Under the pieces are notes generated by a model. It saw only the letters and a list, made by a program, of their open reading frames with translations, ran no database searches and was not told the origin of the DNA. Positions 18,075-26,416 of a stretch of 64,000 nucleotides of DNA are shown one piece after another. The DNA comes from Helicobacter canis (GTDB taxonomy: Bacteria; Campylobacterota; Campylobacteria; Campylobacterales; Helicobacteraceae): assembly GCF_008693005.1 (NCBI RefSeq), contig NZ_VXKE01000014.1:1-64000 (forward strand). The letters are read 5' to 3'. Every line of letters begins with the position of its first letter. The stretch's first letter is position 1. The translations under genes were made by a program, and so were the position numbers.

Positions 18075-20107
18075 TGAAATAAGCCTTTAAGCGCGTCTAT
18101 TGCTTTATCTTTATGCTTGTCGATTTGCTTATCAATTTCATTTTGTATCACTTGTCCTGCTTTTTTGCGCACAAGCTCACTAAAATCTACTTCTATTTGC
18201 GGTGCGCTTAGCGCGCCATTGATATGCACATCGACAGAGTCTTGCTTGATAGCGGTTTTTAGCTTGGCGTTGATTGTGCCTTTTTCAAGGTCTGTTAGGA
18301 TATTGTCTCCGTGCATAGAGAAGTCCCCGCTTTTCGCGCTAAATGTGGAGACTAGATTCAGCTTGTTGATTTGAGAGTCTATGCCCACGCTATTAAACAC
18401 AAGCCCCGTTAGATCAAACTTCACATACTGCTGCAAGAGGTTGCTTAAGTCATTTTTCATAAAATGCCCTTGGGATAGCACTGCGTGTAAATCCCCACTC
18501 TGCTTTGCTAGATTGTAGGTAAGCTCGCCATTTGCCTTAGCACTAAAGACTTGGGGGTATTGCGCCATTTTTAGCAAAGAGAGCGTATCAAGGTCATTAA
18601 GCTTGGCACTAAAGTCATCGCCATTAAGCTTGGCATCAAGCTGCCCGCCTAGGCTTTGTGTGTGGAAGTCTGCTTCTATGGATTGTGCGATTTTGACTTT
18701 ACCATTGGCTTCAAGCTTGCCTAAGAGCTCGATCCCTGTTAGGAATTTTAGGGCTTTTAGGTTGGGGATTGTGATGGTGTAGGGCGTGGCGATTGTGGTG
18801 CTGCTAAGGTCGATTTTAATGGGATTTAGCGCGAGATTTGCAAGGCTAGATTCTAGTATGAAGTCCGCTTCTCCTACGCCTTTTTGCAAGCGGACATTGC
18901 TTTTGTAGGAAAATGGCGTATTGGGCATAGCTAGATCAAACTCGCGCTTGATTGTATCGCCTATGACCATACCCTTTAGGCTAGAGATGACTTGCGCACT
19001 TATGCCTTTATCTAAATCCCAAATCTCCCCGCTCGCATCTTCTAGCCCAGTGGCGTATTTAGGCAAATAAAGCATAAAGAAAACTTGCTCAAGTTTTAGT
19101 CCCTTACTATCAAAGGCGATCTTTTTAGGAGAGAAAGACTCTAGCAGAGCAGAGTAGGTGGTGTTAGATTCTGCTATATCGCTTTTGCCAGAGATTTTCA
19201 TCTGTGAAGCCCCGCCTATAACCTCGCCATTTGTGCGAAACGCCCCCCTAATCTTTGTCCCCACAAGTGGTGTGAAAGCACTAATATCGCTTAGATTGAT
19301 AGAGTAAGTGCTTTTAGTAAGCAAGGGAGAGAGCTGTGTGTCCCCGCTTGAGATGATCCTGCCTACATTGGCGTTGAAGACGAGATTATGCTTAATGGTA
19401 TCCATATCAAAGATCGCGCTAAGGTTTGCGTTCCAACTAGTGCGCGGGATTTCTATGTCAAAGTCTTTTTGTATAAGCTCTTGAGAAAAGCCCCCTTGCG
19501 TGATAGCTAGTGTGGCTTGTCCGTTGAAGTTTGGCTCTTTATCCTGCGTGCCAGTAATATCGGCTTGCAGTCCTAAAACTCCGCTGACATAGGGCTTTTG
19601 CCCAAGCATTGCTAGCAGCTCATCAATACGCATAGCAGAGATTTGAGCGGTGATTTTTGTGGGCATAAGGTCATAAAGCGTTGCATTAAAGACACTTGTT
19701 GATCGCGCGATATCGCTTGTAGCACTAACTACTAGCTCATCAAACACTTTTCCCACCGCTTTAGCGCGCACTTCAAATGCCCCAGCTAGCTCTATGCCTG
19801 CCATTTCTCCAAAGAGTGAAATATCATTCGCATCGACAAACAAATCAAAATCCACGCCTAGTGTGAAGAGATTATAGCTACCGCTTAGATCGATGATGAG
19901 CTTTTCTCCATTTTTTAGCACGATATGCGTGCTAGTGAGCCCTAGTGAGAATCTATCTAGCGTGAGTGGTAGGGGCGAGTGCTTGTTGATCTGTGATTGC
20001 ACTATGGGCTTAAAGATCGCATTTCCAATAGGACTAAAGACAAAGATATACACAAGCAGCACAAGCGCGACTAGAATCCCAAGTAGCCAAAGCAGCAATT
20101 TTTTCAC
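18071..20107 (-). CDS. AsmA/TamB-like membrane-anchored periplasmic protein
   Basis: A 678-residue protein with one N-terminal membrane helix (about residues 3-25) and a long beta-rich periplasmic region. The layout (a short hydrophobic anchor, the SPLPLTLDRFSLGLTS segment, many beta strands, a C-terminal amphipathic KKAGQVIQNEIDKQIDKHKD stretch) resembles the AsmA/YhdP/DUF748 family of lipid-transport bridges. Family membership is judged from architecture rather than a clear motif. It lies between folP (21-base gap) and proB (overlap) in the same operon. Confidence 0.6.
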   Translation of the reverse strand: MKKLLLWLLGILVALVLLVYIFVFSPIGNAIFKPIVQSQINKHSPLPLTLDRFSLGLTSTHIVLKNGEKLIIDLSGSYNLFTLGVDFDLFVDANDISLFGEMAGIELAGAFEVRAKAVGKVFDELVVSATSDIARSTSVFNATLYDLMPTKITAQISAMRIDELLAMLGQKPYVSGVLGLQADITGTQDKEPNFNGQATLAITQGGFSQELIQKDFDIEIPRTSWNANLSAIFDMDTIKHNLVFNANVGRIISSGDTQLSPLLTKSTYSINLSDISAFTPLVGTKIRGAFRTNGEVIGGASQMKISGKSDIAESNTTYSALLESFSPKKIAFDSKGLKLEQVFFMLYLPKYATGLEDASGEIWDLDKGISAQVISSLKGMVIGDTIKREFDLAMPNTPFSYKSNVRLQKGVGEADFILESSLANLALNPIKIDLSSTTIATPYTITIPNLKALKFLTGIELLGKLEANGKVKIAQSIEADFHTQSLGGQLDAKLNGDDFSAKLNDLDTLSLLKMAQYPQVFSAKANGELTYNLAKQSGDLHAVLSQGHFMKNDLSNLLQQYVKFDLTGLVFNSVGIDSQINKLNLVSTFSAKSGDFSMHGDNILTDLEKGTINAKLKTAIKQDSVDVHINGALSAPQIEVDFSELVRKKAGQVIQNEIDKQIDKHKDKAIDALKGLFQ

Positions 20108-20128
20108 AAAAACTCCTTAAAGATAAGA

Positions 20129-21301
20129 TTATAAATGCTCTACATAGCAAGCCTTGCTAAAGCTAAGAAAAATTTTTAGCATATCGCTATGCTCTTTATA
20201 ATGATGAGCGCGGATAATATCTGCGCCATTTTGCAAGGCGAGCAGATGCAAGCTTAGCGAGCCGCTTAGGCGGTCATCTGGATCTGGCGCATTAAGCAGC
20301 TCTCCAATGGTGCGCTTTTGACTAGCTCCTACAAGCACTCGTTTGCCAAAGTGCTTAAAATGTCGTAAATGCTGGATTAGTGCTAGATTTTGCGCGCTAT
20401 CTTTAGCAAAGCCAAAGCCAATGTCTAAAATCACTTCCCCCGCCCCGCTAGATTCTAGTAGCTCAAGCTTGCGCGCGAAAAATGTATCAATCTCACTTAG
20501 CAAGTGCTCATAGTCTGCTAGGCTTGCCATAGTCTCTGGCGTGCCTTTTGTGTGCATTAGGATAAAATCCGCGCCAAAGTCTCTCACTACTGCTAGCATA
20601 TCCTTATCCCCTAGCGCGCGGACATCATTGACTATGCGGAAGCCAGATTCTAGTGCAAATGCTGCGGTTTTGGCATTGTAGGTGTCAATGGAGAAGCGTG
20701 CCTTTGCGCCTAGATTCTCGCGCTTAATGTAGGCGCATACTTCTTGCAGGCGTGCGATTTCATCTTGCGCGCTAATTAGCGGCGAGCCCGGGCGAGAGCT
20801 TGCTGCGCCAATGTCGATAAGCCTAGCACCTTGCGCGATTAGCTCTTGTATGGATTCTATGGCACGCTCGCTTGTGTGGCGCGATGGCGCATAGAAGCTA
20901 TCTGGGGTTAGGTTGATGATTGGCATAATTTCTGGGGTGCTCTTGCTAGAATCTAGCGTGCTAGATTCTAGGTGGGCTTGCAGGGCTTGGCTAAGGGATT
21001 TTAGTGCGAAAGGCTGGTGTTTGCACTTTGTGACAACGCGCTCAAGCTGGGATCTTGTGGCAATGAGCAGGGCATTGTAGGAGGGCTTTTCACAAAGCAG
21101 GGCATCTCTTGGCGTGGCGAGATCACCGCCTACACTAAGTAGCTCTTGCTTTAAAATATGCAGCTCTGGTGCTCGCAGCTCACGCAGGAGAAAGAGTAGG
21201 ATCTCGCCCTTTTTGCGCATAATCTTTTCCCCCGTGCGATCAGCTCCAATGGATTCTAGCACCGCGTGTAAAAACCTTGGCTCAATCCTAGCGCAGAGCA
21301 T
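20129..21301 (-). CDS. folP: Dihydropteroate synthase (long Helicobacter form)
   Basis: FolP condenses p-aminobenzoate with the pterin diphosphate in folate synthesis and is the target of sulfonamides. The DHPS core is in residues about 125-385, with MPIINLTPDSF, DIGAASSRPGS and a terminal RAHHYKEH. About 120 extra N-terminal residues are also typical of epsilonproteobacterial FolP. Its start overlaps holB by 14 bases. The order hobA-holB-folP is as in H. pylori. Confidence 0.93.
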   Translation of the reverse strand: MLCARIEPRFLHAVLESIGADRTGEKIMRKKGEILLFLLRELRAPELHILKQELLSVGGDLATPRDALLCEKPSYNALLIATRSQLERVVTKCKHQPFALKSLSQALQAHLESSTLDSSKSTPEIMPIINLTPDSFYAPSRHTSERAIESIQELIAQGARLIDIGAASSRPGSPLISAQDEIARLQEVCAYIKRENLGAKARFSIDTYNAKTAAFALESGFRIVNDVRALGDKDMLAVVRDFGADFILMHTKGTPETMASLADYEHLLSEIDTFFARKLELLESSGAGEVILDIGFGFAKDSAQNLALIQHLRHFKHFGKRVLVGASQKRTIGELLNAPDPDDRLSGSLSLHLLALQNGADIIRAHHYKEHSDMLKIFLSFSKACYVEHL

Positions 21302-21920
21302 TAGGCACTCGCTTATGTGTTTTGTAGTAGATCATTAGCAAGAGATTTAAGCAGACAATGTGCTTGGGGCGGTAGTTTTCTAGCTGCTCTAGTGCGCTAT
21401 CAAACATCGCTAGCTCCATTTCACCAAGCTTAATGCCCTCTTTAGCCACAGAGTGCAAGATAGAGCCCACAAGCTGCCTGCCGTGGATCTTGCTATCTTC
21501 ATTGTCCTTGGCTAGAGTGGTTATGTAGGTGTAGATAGATTCTAGGCTAAGGGTGGAGAGCGTGAGTGTAAAGGGAGTGATAGATTCTCTTACACGCTTG
21601 TCAGTTAGCAAGCAGCGCGAGCGAATAGTGGGGATAAGGGCGGTTTTATTGCGCGAGATTAGGATAAACTTGACATTTTCTGGTGGCTCTTCTAGGGTCT
21701 TTAATAGCGCGTTTTGCGCTTCTGTGCGGAAAGAGTGTGCCGCGATGATTAGGGTCTTTAGCGAGTCGGTGGCGATATGGGCTTCTGCGATAATATCGTG
21801 GATATGCTTGATTTGGATTTCGCTCTCTTCATAGATACGCACATCGCTAGGGTTTAGCGCGCTGGCAAAGTGCTCTACTTCTTCTTGTATGTCATTGACT
21901 AAAATAATCTCCCCTATCAT
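21288..21920 (-). CDS. holB: DNA polymerase III delta' subunit
   Basis: A short (210-residue) delta' subunit of the clamp loader. Residues AHSFRTEAQNALLKTLEEPP (about 61-80) and the following ILISRNKTALIPTIRSRC are characteristic of the AAA+ clamp-loader fold. The usual N-terminal Walker motif is missing, as in the H. pylori protein. It is placed between hobA (15-base gap) and folP (overlap). Confidence 0.85.
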   Translation of the reverse strand: MIGEIILVNDIQEEVEHFASALNPSDVRIYEESEIQIKHIHDIIAEAHIATDSLKTLIIAAHSFRTEAQNALLKTLEEPPENVKFILISRNKTALIPTIRSRCLLTDKRVRESITPFTLTLSTLSLESIYTYITTLAKDNEDSKIHGRQLVGSILHSVAKEGIKLGEMELAMFDSALEQLENYRPKHIVCLNLLLMIYYKTHKRVPNALR

Positions 21921-21935
21921 AGCCCCTAAATCCCA

Positions 21936-22493
21936 CTACTCAATCACTACGCGATTGAAGATACTCTCATATAAAGCTTTTTCAAATAATCGCAGCATTT
22001 CAATGAGCTTATAGTCTAAAAACTCATCATTAGCACGCAGCGCAAACGCCCCCCTAATGCCCTCGTCCATCACCCAAAACAGCCCATACTCCTTGCTTCT
22101 GCATAGATCAGCGATGTGGTTGTTGATTTGCCCAACATACCAAAACATATAATCCCCATAAGCAATATCAAGCATATTGATCGTGTTGTCTATGCTAGAT
22201 TTTTGGATAGAGAGGTCTGTGCCTAGTAGGCGATTAAGCGAGAAGATAGGCAGAAGTGGGCGGTGAGTGCCGCTATAGTAGAATCTAGAGAGCGCGTAAG
22301 TGCCAAACCACTCTCTGCGCTCATCAGTAGCAAGCAGCAGTGTCCCACCGCGGACAATGTGCTTGATCGCGCCAAGCATTGTGTCAGCAAATAGTGCGCG
22401 GTCGATTTCTAGCCACTCTCTATCGTTTGCCCATTTTTTATACTCAAGGCGCATAGTCTCCAGTAGCCACGAGCGGAAGTCTGTGTTTCTCAT
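21936..22493 (-). CDS. hobA: HobA, DnaA-binding initiation factor
   Basis: HobA is an epsilonproteobacterial SIS-like tetramer that binds DnaA domain I and promotes orisome assembly at oriC. The 185 residues, beginning MRNTDFRSWLLETMRLE and containing WMDEG-like FWVMDEGIRGAF, fit the family. Its position between lysC and holB is the same as HP1230 in H. pylori, which is strong support. Confidence 0.88.
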   Translation of the reverse strand: MRNTDFRSWLLETMRLEYKKWANDREWLEIDRALFADTMLGAIKHIVRGGTLLLATDERREWFGTYALSRFYYSGTHRPLLPIFSLNRLLGTDLSIQKSSIDNTINMLDIAYGDYMFWYVGQINNHIADLCRSKEYGLFWVMDEGIRGAFALRANDEFLDYKLIEMLRLFEKALYESIFNRVVIE

Positions 22494-22498
22494 AGCCC

Positions 22499-23710
22499 CT
22501 ACTTATCTAGCTCATAGGCGTTATGCAGCGCACGCACCGCGGTTTCCGCGCTTTTTATGTTGATGACCATAGAGACTTTAATCTCGCTTGTGCTAATCAT
22601 CATAATGTTGATATTCTCATTTGCCAAGGATTTAAATGCCACGCTCGCCACGCCAGAGTGGGACTTCATACCTACACCTACAATAGAGACTTTTGCGATA
22701 TTGCAGTCATAGTCGATAGATTCTACATCGACTTCAAAGGGTTGTAGCACGACTTTGGTCTGCTCCACATCTGTTAGAGGGATTGTGAAGTCTATGTCTG
22801 TTTTGCCATCTCTGCCGATGGTTTGGACAATCATATCGACATTGATATTCCCGCTAGCTAGCGCGCCAAAAATCTCTGCGGCAATGCCCGGGCGGTCGCG
22901 CACATCAGCTATACTGACACGCGCTTGGTTTTTATCTAGCGCAATACCACTTACAATGGGCTGCTCCATAATGTTCTCCTCTGTTGTGATAAGTGTGCCT
23001 TCCTTTTGTGTAAAGGAACTGCGCGTTACAAGTGTTACGCCCCACTTTTTTGCCAGCTCTACGGAGCGATTAAGCAGGACTTTTGCGCCCATTGAGGCAA
23101 GCTCTAGCATTTCATCATAGCTAATCTTGTCGATTTTCTTGGCATTTTTCTCTATGCGTGGATCAGTAGTATAAACACCATCGACATCGGTGTAAATCTC
23201 GCATAAATCTGCTTTCATAGCACCCGCGAGTGCCACGGCGGAGAGATCGCTACCACCTCGCCCAAGTGTAGTGATCTCGCCATTTTTATCCACCCCTTGG
23301 AATCCAGCTACCACCACGATATAGCCCTGCTCTAGTAGTGATCTTGTGTAAGTAGAGTCGATAGACTCAATCCGCGCTTTTGTGTGGGTAGAGTCTGTCA
23401 AAATCCCAGCCATTTGCCCACTTAGTGAGATCGCTTTGTAGCCTTTAGATTCTAGTGCGATAGCAAGCAGTGCCGCGCTCACACGCTCTCCCGCGCTTAG
23501 AGCCATATCTACTTCGCGCAGCTTTGGCAGGGGCGTGAAGTATTTGGTGTAGTTGATTAGCATATCTGTCTGCCCGCTCATCGCACTCACTACGACAACT
23601 AGCTGTGGATTATTGTAGGAGTTTAGCGCGTCAATCACGCGGTTTGCGACATTCTCAATCCGCTCGCAATCTCCCATACTCGTGCCGCCATATTTTTGGA
23701 CAATTAGCAT
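22499..23710 (-). CDS. lysC: Aspartokinase
   Basis: LysC phosphorylates aspartate, the entry to lysine, DAP, threonine and methionine. The kinase domain begins VQKYGGTSMG and includes GRGGSDLSAVALA (about residue 150). Two ACT domains (about 265-400), with DRPGIAAEIFGAL and VGVGMKSHSGVA, provide feedback control. At 403 residues it is a normal single-function enzyme. It overlaps the nudH stop by 7 bases. Confidence 0.95.
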   Translation of the reverse strand: MLIVQKYGGTSMGDCERIENVANRVIDALNSYNNPQLVVVVSAMSGQTDMLINYTKYFTPLPKLREVDMALSAGERVSAALLAIALESKGYKAISLSGQMAGILTDSTHTKARIESIDSTYTRSLLEQGYIVVVAGFQGVDKNGEITTLGRGGSDLSAVALAGAMKADLCEIYTDVDGVYTTDPRIEKNAKKIDKISYDEMLELASMGAKVLLNRSVELAKKWGVTLVTRSSFTQKEGTLITTEENIMEQPIVSGIALDKNQARVSIADVRDRPGIAAEIFGALASGNINVDMIVQTIGRDGKTDIDFTIPLTDVEQTKVVLQPFEVDVESIDYDCNIAKVSIVGVGMKSHSGVASVAFKSLANENINIMMISTSEIKVSMVINIKSAETAVRALHNAYELDK

Positions 23711-24195
23711 AGCTCTGCGCTCCCTTGTGCTTGCCTGATAATGGGGAGAAAAAACGCAAGCACCTTATGATACACATCGCGCTTAAAGTGTGTAACGCGC
23801 CTAAAAATCTCTTCATACCCCACAAACTCATAGCGTGAAAACTCTGGCGTGTGGGCTACTAGGTTGATTCTAGCATTAGGCAAAAGTTTGGCTAGAAAAT
23901 ACCGCTGCCTTTGCCCAATATATGGGCGCATAGCGGTGATGACAGAGCTTGGGAAGTCATAGCTCACCCACTCTGGATACTCAGCTAGAATCTCCACCTC
24001 GCGCGTGCCTATCTCTTCTTCAAGCTCGCGCATAAGGGCGGATTCTGGGCTTTCATCAGCGTCAATCCCGCCTTGAGGGAACTGCCATACCCCTTGCATA
24101 TCAATGCGCTCTGCTAAGAAAAATTCGCACACATCAGGGTAGCTAGGGGAGAGTAAAATCGCAGCGACATTGGGGCGGTAGAGAGTGGAATCCAT
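23704..24195 (-). CDS. nudH: RNA pyrophosphohydrolase / dinucleoside polyphosphate hydrolase
   Basis: A 163-residue Nudix hydrolase of the NudH/RppH group. The Nudix box is visible at about residues 41-62 (GGIDADESPE, then RELEEEIG), with the FPQGG approach typical of RppH. It removes pyrophosphate from RNA 5' ends or cleaves Ap(n)A. It heads the lysC-hobA-holB-folP cluster as in H. pylori. A TACAAT -10 element lies at 24224-24229. Confidence 0.92.
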   Translation of the reverse strand: MDSTLYRPNVAAILLSPSYPDVCEFFLAERIDMQGVWQFPQGGIDADESPESALMRELEEEIGTREVEILAEYPEWVSYDFPSSVITAMRPYIGQRQRYFLAKLLPNARINLVAHTPEFSRYEFVGYEEIFRRVTHFKRDVYHKVLAFFLPIIRQAQGSAELC

Positions 24196-24223
24196 AGCGA
24201 CACTTTGCGTAAAAATAAGTGCG

Positions 24224-24229
24224 ATTGTA
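24224..24229 (-). promoter_or_regulatory. -10 box for the nudH-lysC-hobA-holB-folP cluster
   Basis: TACAAT on the minus strand, 28 bases upstream of the nudH ATG. No convincing -35 element is present. All downstream genes to trpA are on the same strand with small gaps, so this may drive a long transcript. Confidence 0.5.
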
Positions 24230-24246
24230 GCCTAGAATGCTTAAAT

Positions 24247-24264
24247 GCTAGCTTACAAGCTAGC
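24247..24264. terminator. GCTAGCTT-AC-AAGCTAGC palindrome after the Na/Pi gene
   Basis: Eight-base perfect arms around a two-base loop, directly abutting the stop codon of the phosphate transporter gene on the minus strand. It lacks a U-run, so terminator function is tentative. Confidence 0.4.
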
Positions 24265-26166
24265 CTAGGGGGTAGAATCTAGCTTGGATTCTGGTGCGCA
24301 AGACTCTGTGGATTCTAGTGGCTCTTGCTTTTGTAAGGTCGTTTTTAGTAGGACATTTTCGTATTTGACAATGCAGTTTGCCGCGCTTACGATTTCCTTT
24401 AACGCTTCAGTGCTAAAGGCTATGTCATTGAGCAGTGAAGTGGCTTGCGCAGAAGTGATTGCGCGGTCTTTGATTAGGTCTTGGATTGTGGTTATGGATT
24501 TGGTGTTGGTCTTTTTTAGAGCTTTTTTGATCGTTTTAATGCCCTCTTGGATATTGTCGCTCGCAAGTTTGCGCTCATTTGCAGAGAGTTTTTGCCCGCT
24601 TTGTGGGGTGTTTTCATCTTGGAGATGCTTTAGGTCATAGAGTGTGTTTGCTAGTAAGGCTCGTATTTGTGCGTATTGGGCTTGCAGGGCTTGGTTGCTT
24701 GCATTGGCGTTTTTGATAAGGCTTGCTTGGATTATTTTTAGATTTTTCGTGGCTTCGACAAGATTGCGCGAGGCTTTTTGGAGATTATTTATCTCTGCGC
24801 AAAGCACAGGATCGTGGGCTTGTTGGGCGCGCAAGTGCGTGGAGAAGTCGATGATGGAGTTGAAGATGTTTTTAATGGTTTTTTCATAGATATTTTCTAG
24901 CTTGGTAGCATCGATACGGGGCTTTGTATCGGTGAAGTAGGTAGAATCTAGCCTTTGGGTGAAAAATGTCCCCTTGCTTGTGCCAATGACTGCACTTAGG
25001 ATTGTGATCGTGTTATCAAAGAGATGTAGCACTTCCTTTTCTAGGCATTCTTTGGCGGTGTTTGGGTAGGGGATTAGATCAAAGTCTAAATATCTTGCAT
25101 AGTCAGTATCGTCTTTTGAAGTGGTGATAAATTTGCACAAAAATGCTTCAAACATAGGGATAAAGGGTGTCATCAAAAGCACGGCGATGACATTGTAGAT
25201 AGTGTGAAAAAGCGCGATTTTTAGCGCGTAGTCATCGCTTTTAAAGCCAAAGAGATTGCTTGCAAGCTCGACAATCTCCTTAAACACAGGCAAAAACGCC
25301 ATACACACAATGGCTATAACGACATTAAAGAGCGTGTTGCCAATGGCGAGCCTGCGCCCATCAACACTAGAAGAGATAGAGGCGATGAGAGCTGTTACCA
25401 CGCCGCCGACATTTGTGCCTATCACAAGGGCTAGGGCGTCATTGTAGCTAATGCTCCCAGAGCTTAGAGCTAGGATAATGATCGTAAGCGTGGCGAAGCT
25501 TGACTGCACAATGGAAGTGATCAAAATCCCTACCCCAAAAAATATCAAAAACGCCCAGAATCCGCCAAATTTCGCCGCTGCGTTTAGGTCGAAGTTTTGG
25601 TAGCTTTCAAAGCCTGTTTTGATATATGCAATCCCTAGGAAGAAAAAGCCAATCCCAGCAAGGATATAGCCTAGGGACTTTAGATTCTTGTTTTTCATCA
25701 GCAGCAAAAGCACGCCAAGTGTGATGAGCGGCAGCCCAAGGGCGGAGACATTCATTTTCACCCCGATGCCCGCGATGATCCAGCCGCTTGTGGTAGAGCC
25801 GATGTTCGCCCCAAAGACAATGCCAAGAGCCTGCGCCAAGCTCACTAAAGAAGCAGAGAGAAAAGATAGGGTAAGGATTGTTACAAGTGTGGAGCTTTGC
25901 ATAATGGCTGTGGCACTAAGCCCAAAAATGATCGCTTTTAAGCGGGTGTTGGAGAAGTTTTTGAGCACTTTTTCTAGCACGCCACCGCTAAAGCCCTTAA
26001 ACCCATCTTCTAAAAAGAGCATTCCTAGCAGGAAAATCGCTAGCCCGGAGAAGAGATTTTGCGCGACTTCACTGCGCCCCATAAGCACGATCCCCGTGAT
26101 AGAGATGAGAGCTAGAATGACCATTTTGTAGTAGGTGTAAATCTCTGTTTTAAAGCGTTTAAACAT
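24265..26166 (-). CDS. Na+/phosphate cotransporter, PhoU-like C-terminus
   Basis: A 633-residue Na/Pi cotransporter (NptA/YjbB type). Two inverted membrane repeats each contain a QSS motif (MQSSTLVTIL near residue 88 and VQSSFATLTI near 220) and a G-x-N-[IV]-G turn (GANIGSTTSGW, GTNVGGVVTAL), which form the transport site. The cytoplasmic tail (about 380-610) is helical like PhoU. The last 25 residues are a Ser/Glu-rich tail rich in the iterated DNA word. It probably handles inorganic phosphate; direction is uncertain. Confidence 0.88.
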   Translation of the reverse strand: MFKRFKTEIYTYYKMVILALISITGIVLMGRSEVAQNLFSGLAIFLLGMLFLEDGFKGFSGGVLEKVLKNFSNTRLKAIIFGLSATAIMQSSTLVTILTLSFLSASLVSLAQALGIVFGANIGSTTSGWIIAGIGVKMNVSALGLPLITLGVLLLLMKNKNLKSLGYILAGIGFFFLGIAYIKTGFESYQNFDLNAAAKFGGFWAFLIFFGVGILITSIVQSSFATLTIIILALSSGSISYNDALALVIGTNVGGVVTALIASISSSVDGRRLAIGNTLFNVVIAIVCMAFLPVFKEIVELASNLFGFKSDDYALKIALFHTIYNVIAVLLMTPFIPMFEAFLCKFITTSKDDTDYARYLDFDLIPYPNTAKECLEKEVLHLFDNTITILSAVIGTSKGTFFTQRLDSTYFTDTKPRIDATKLENIYEKTIKNIFNSIIDFSTHLRAQQAHDPVLCAEINNLQKASRNLVEATKNLKIIQASLIKNANASNQALQAQYAQIRALLANTLYDLKHLQDENTPQSGQKLSANERKLASDNIQEGIKTIKKALKKTNTKSITTIQDLIKDRAITSAQATSLLNDIAFSTEALKEIVSAANCIVKYENVLLKTTLQKQEPLESTESCAPESKLDSTP

Positions 26167-26368
26167 TGTAGTCCTTGCTTGATTTGAGTTTGGTAAGATT
26201 TTTGTAAAGTGTAGCAGATTTTAGCCGTGGGTGGTAAGGGCTGCTTGCTTAGGCGCGCTAGATTCTAGCTAGATCTAGTGTTGAAATGCGCGGTGTTGAA
26301 GTGCGTGGGGAGCTAGATCTAGGCTTGCTATCGCGGCGTATGTGAGCTGGCTTAAAGCTTAGGTTGAT

Positions 26369-26374
26369 TATAAT
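26369..26374 (+). promoter_or_regulatory. -10 box of the LpoB-Hcp gene
   Basis: TATAAT 43 bases before the ATG at 26417. The remainder of the 250-base gap (26167-26416) holds no gene, but contains several CTAG-rich word copies and two AGATCTAG elements. Confidence 0.55.
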
Positions 26375-26416
26375 GCGTGCTTTATTTGGGCTTGACAAGG
26401 GAGACAAGGAGCTAAG

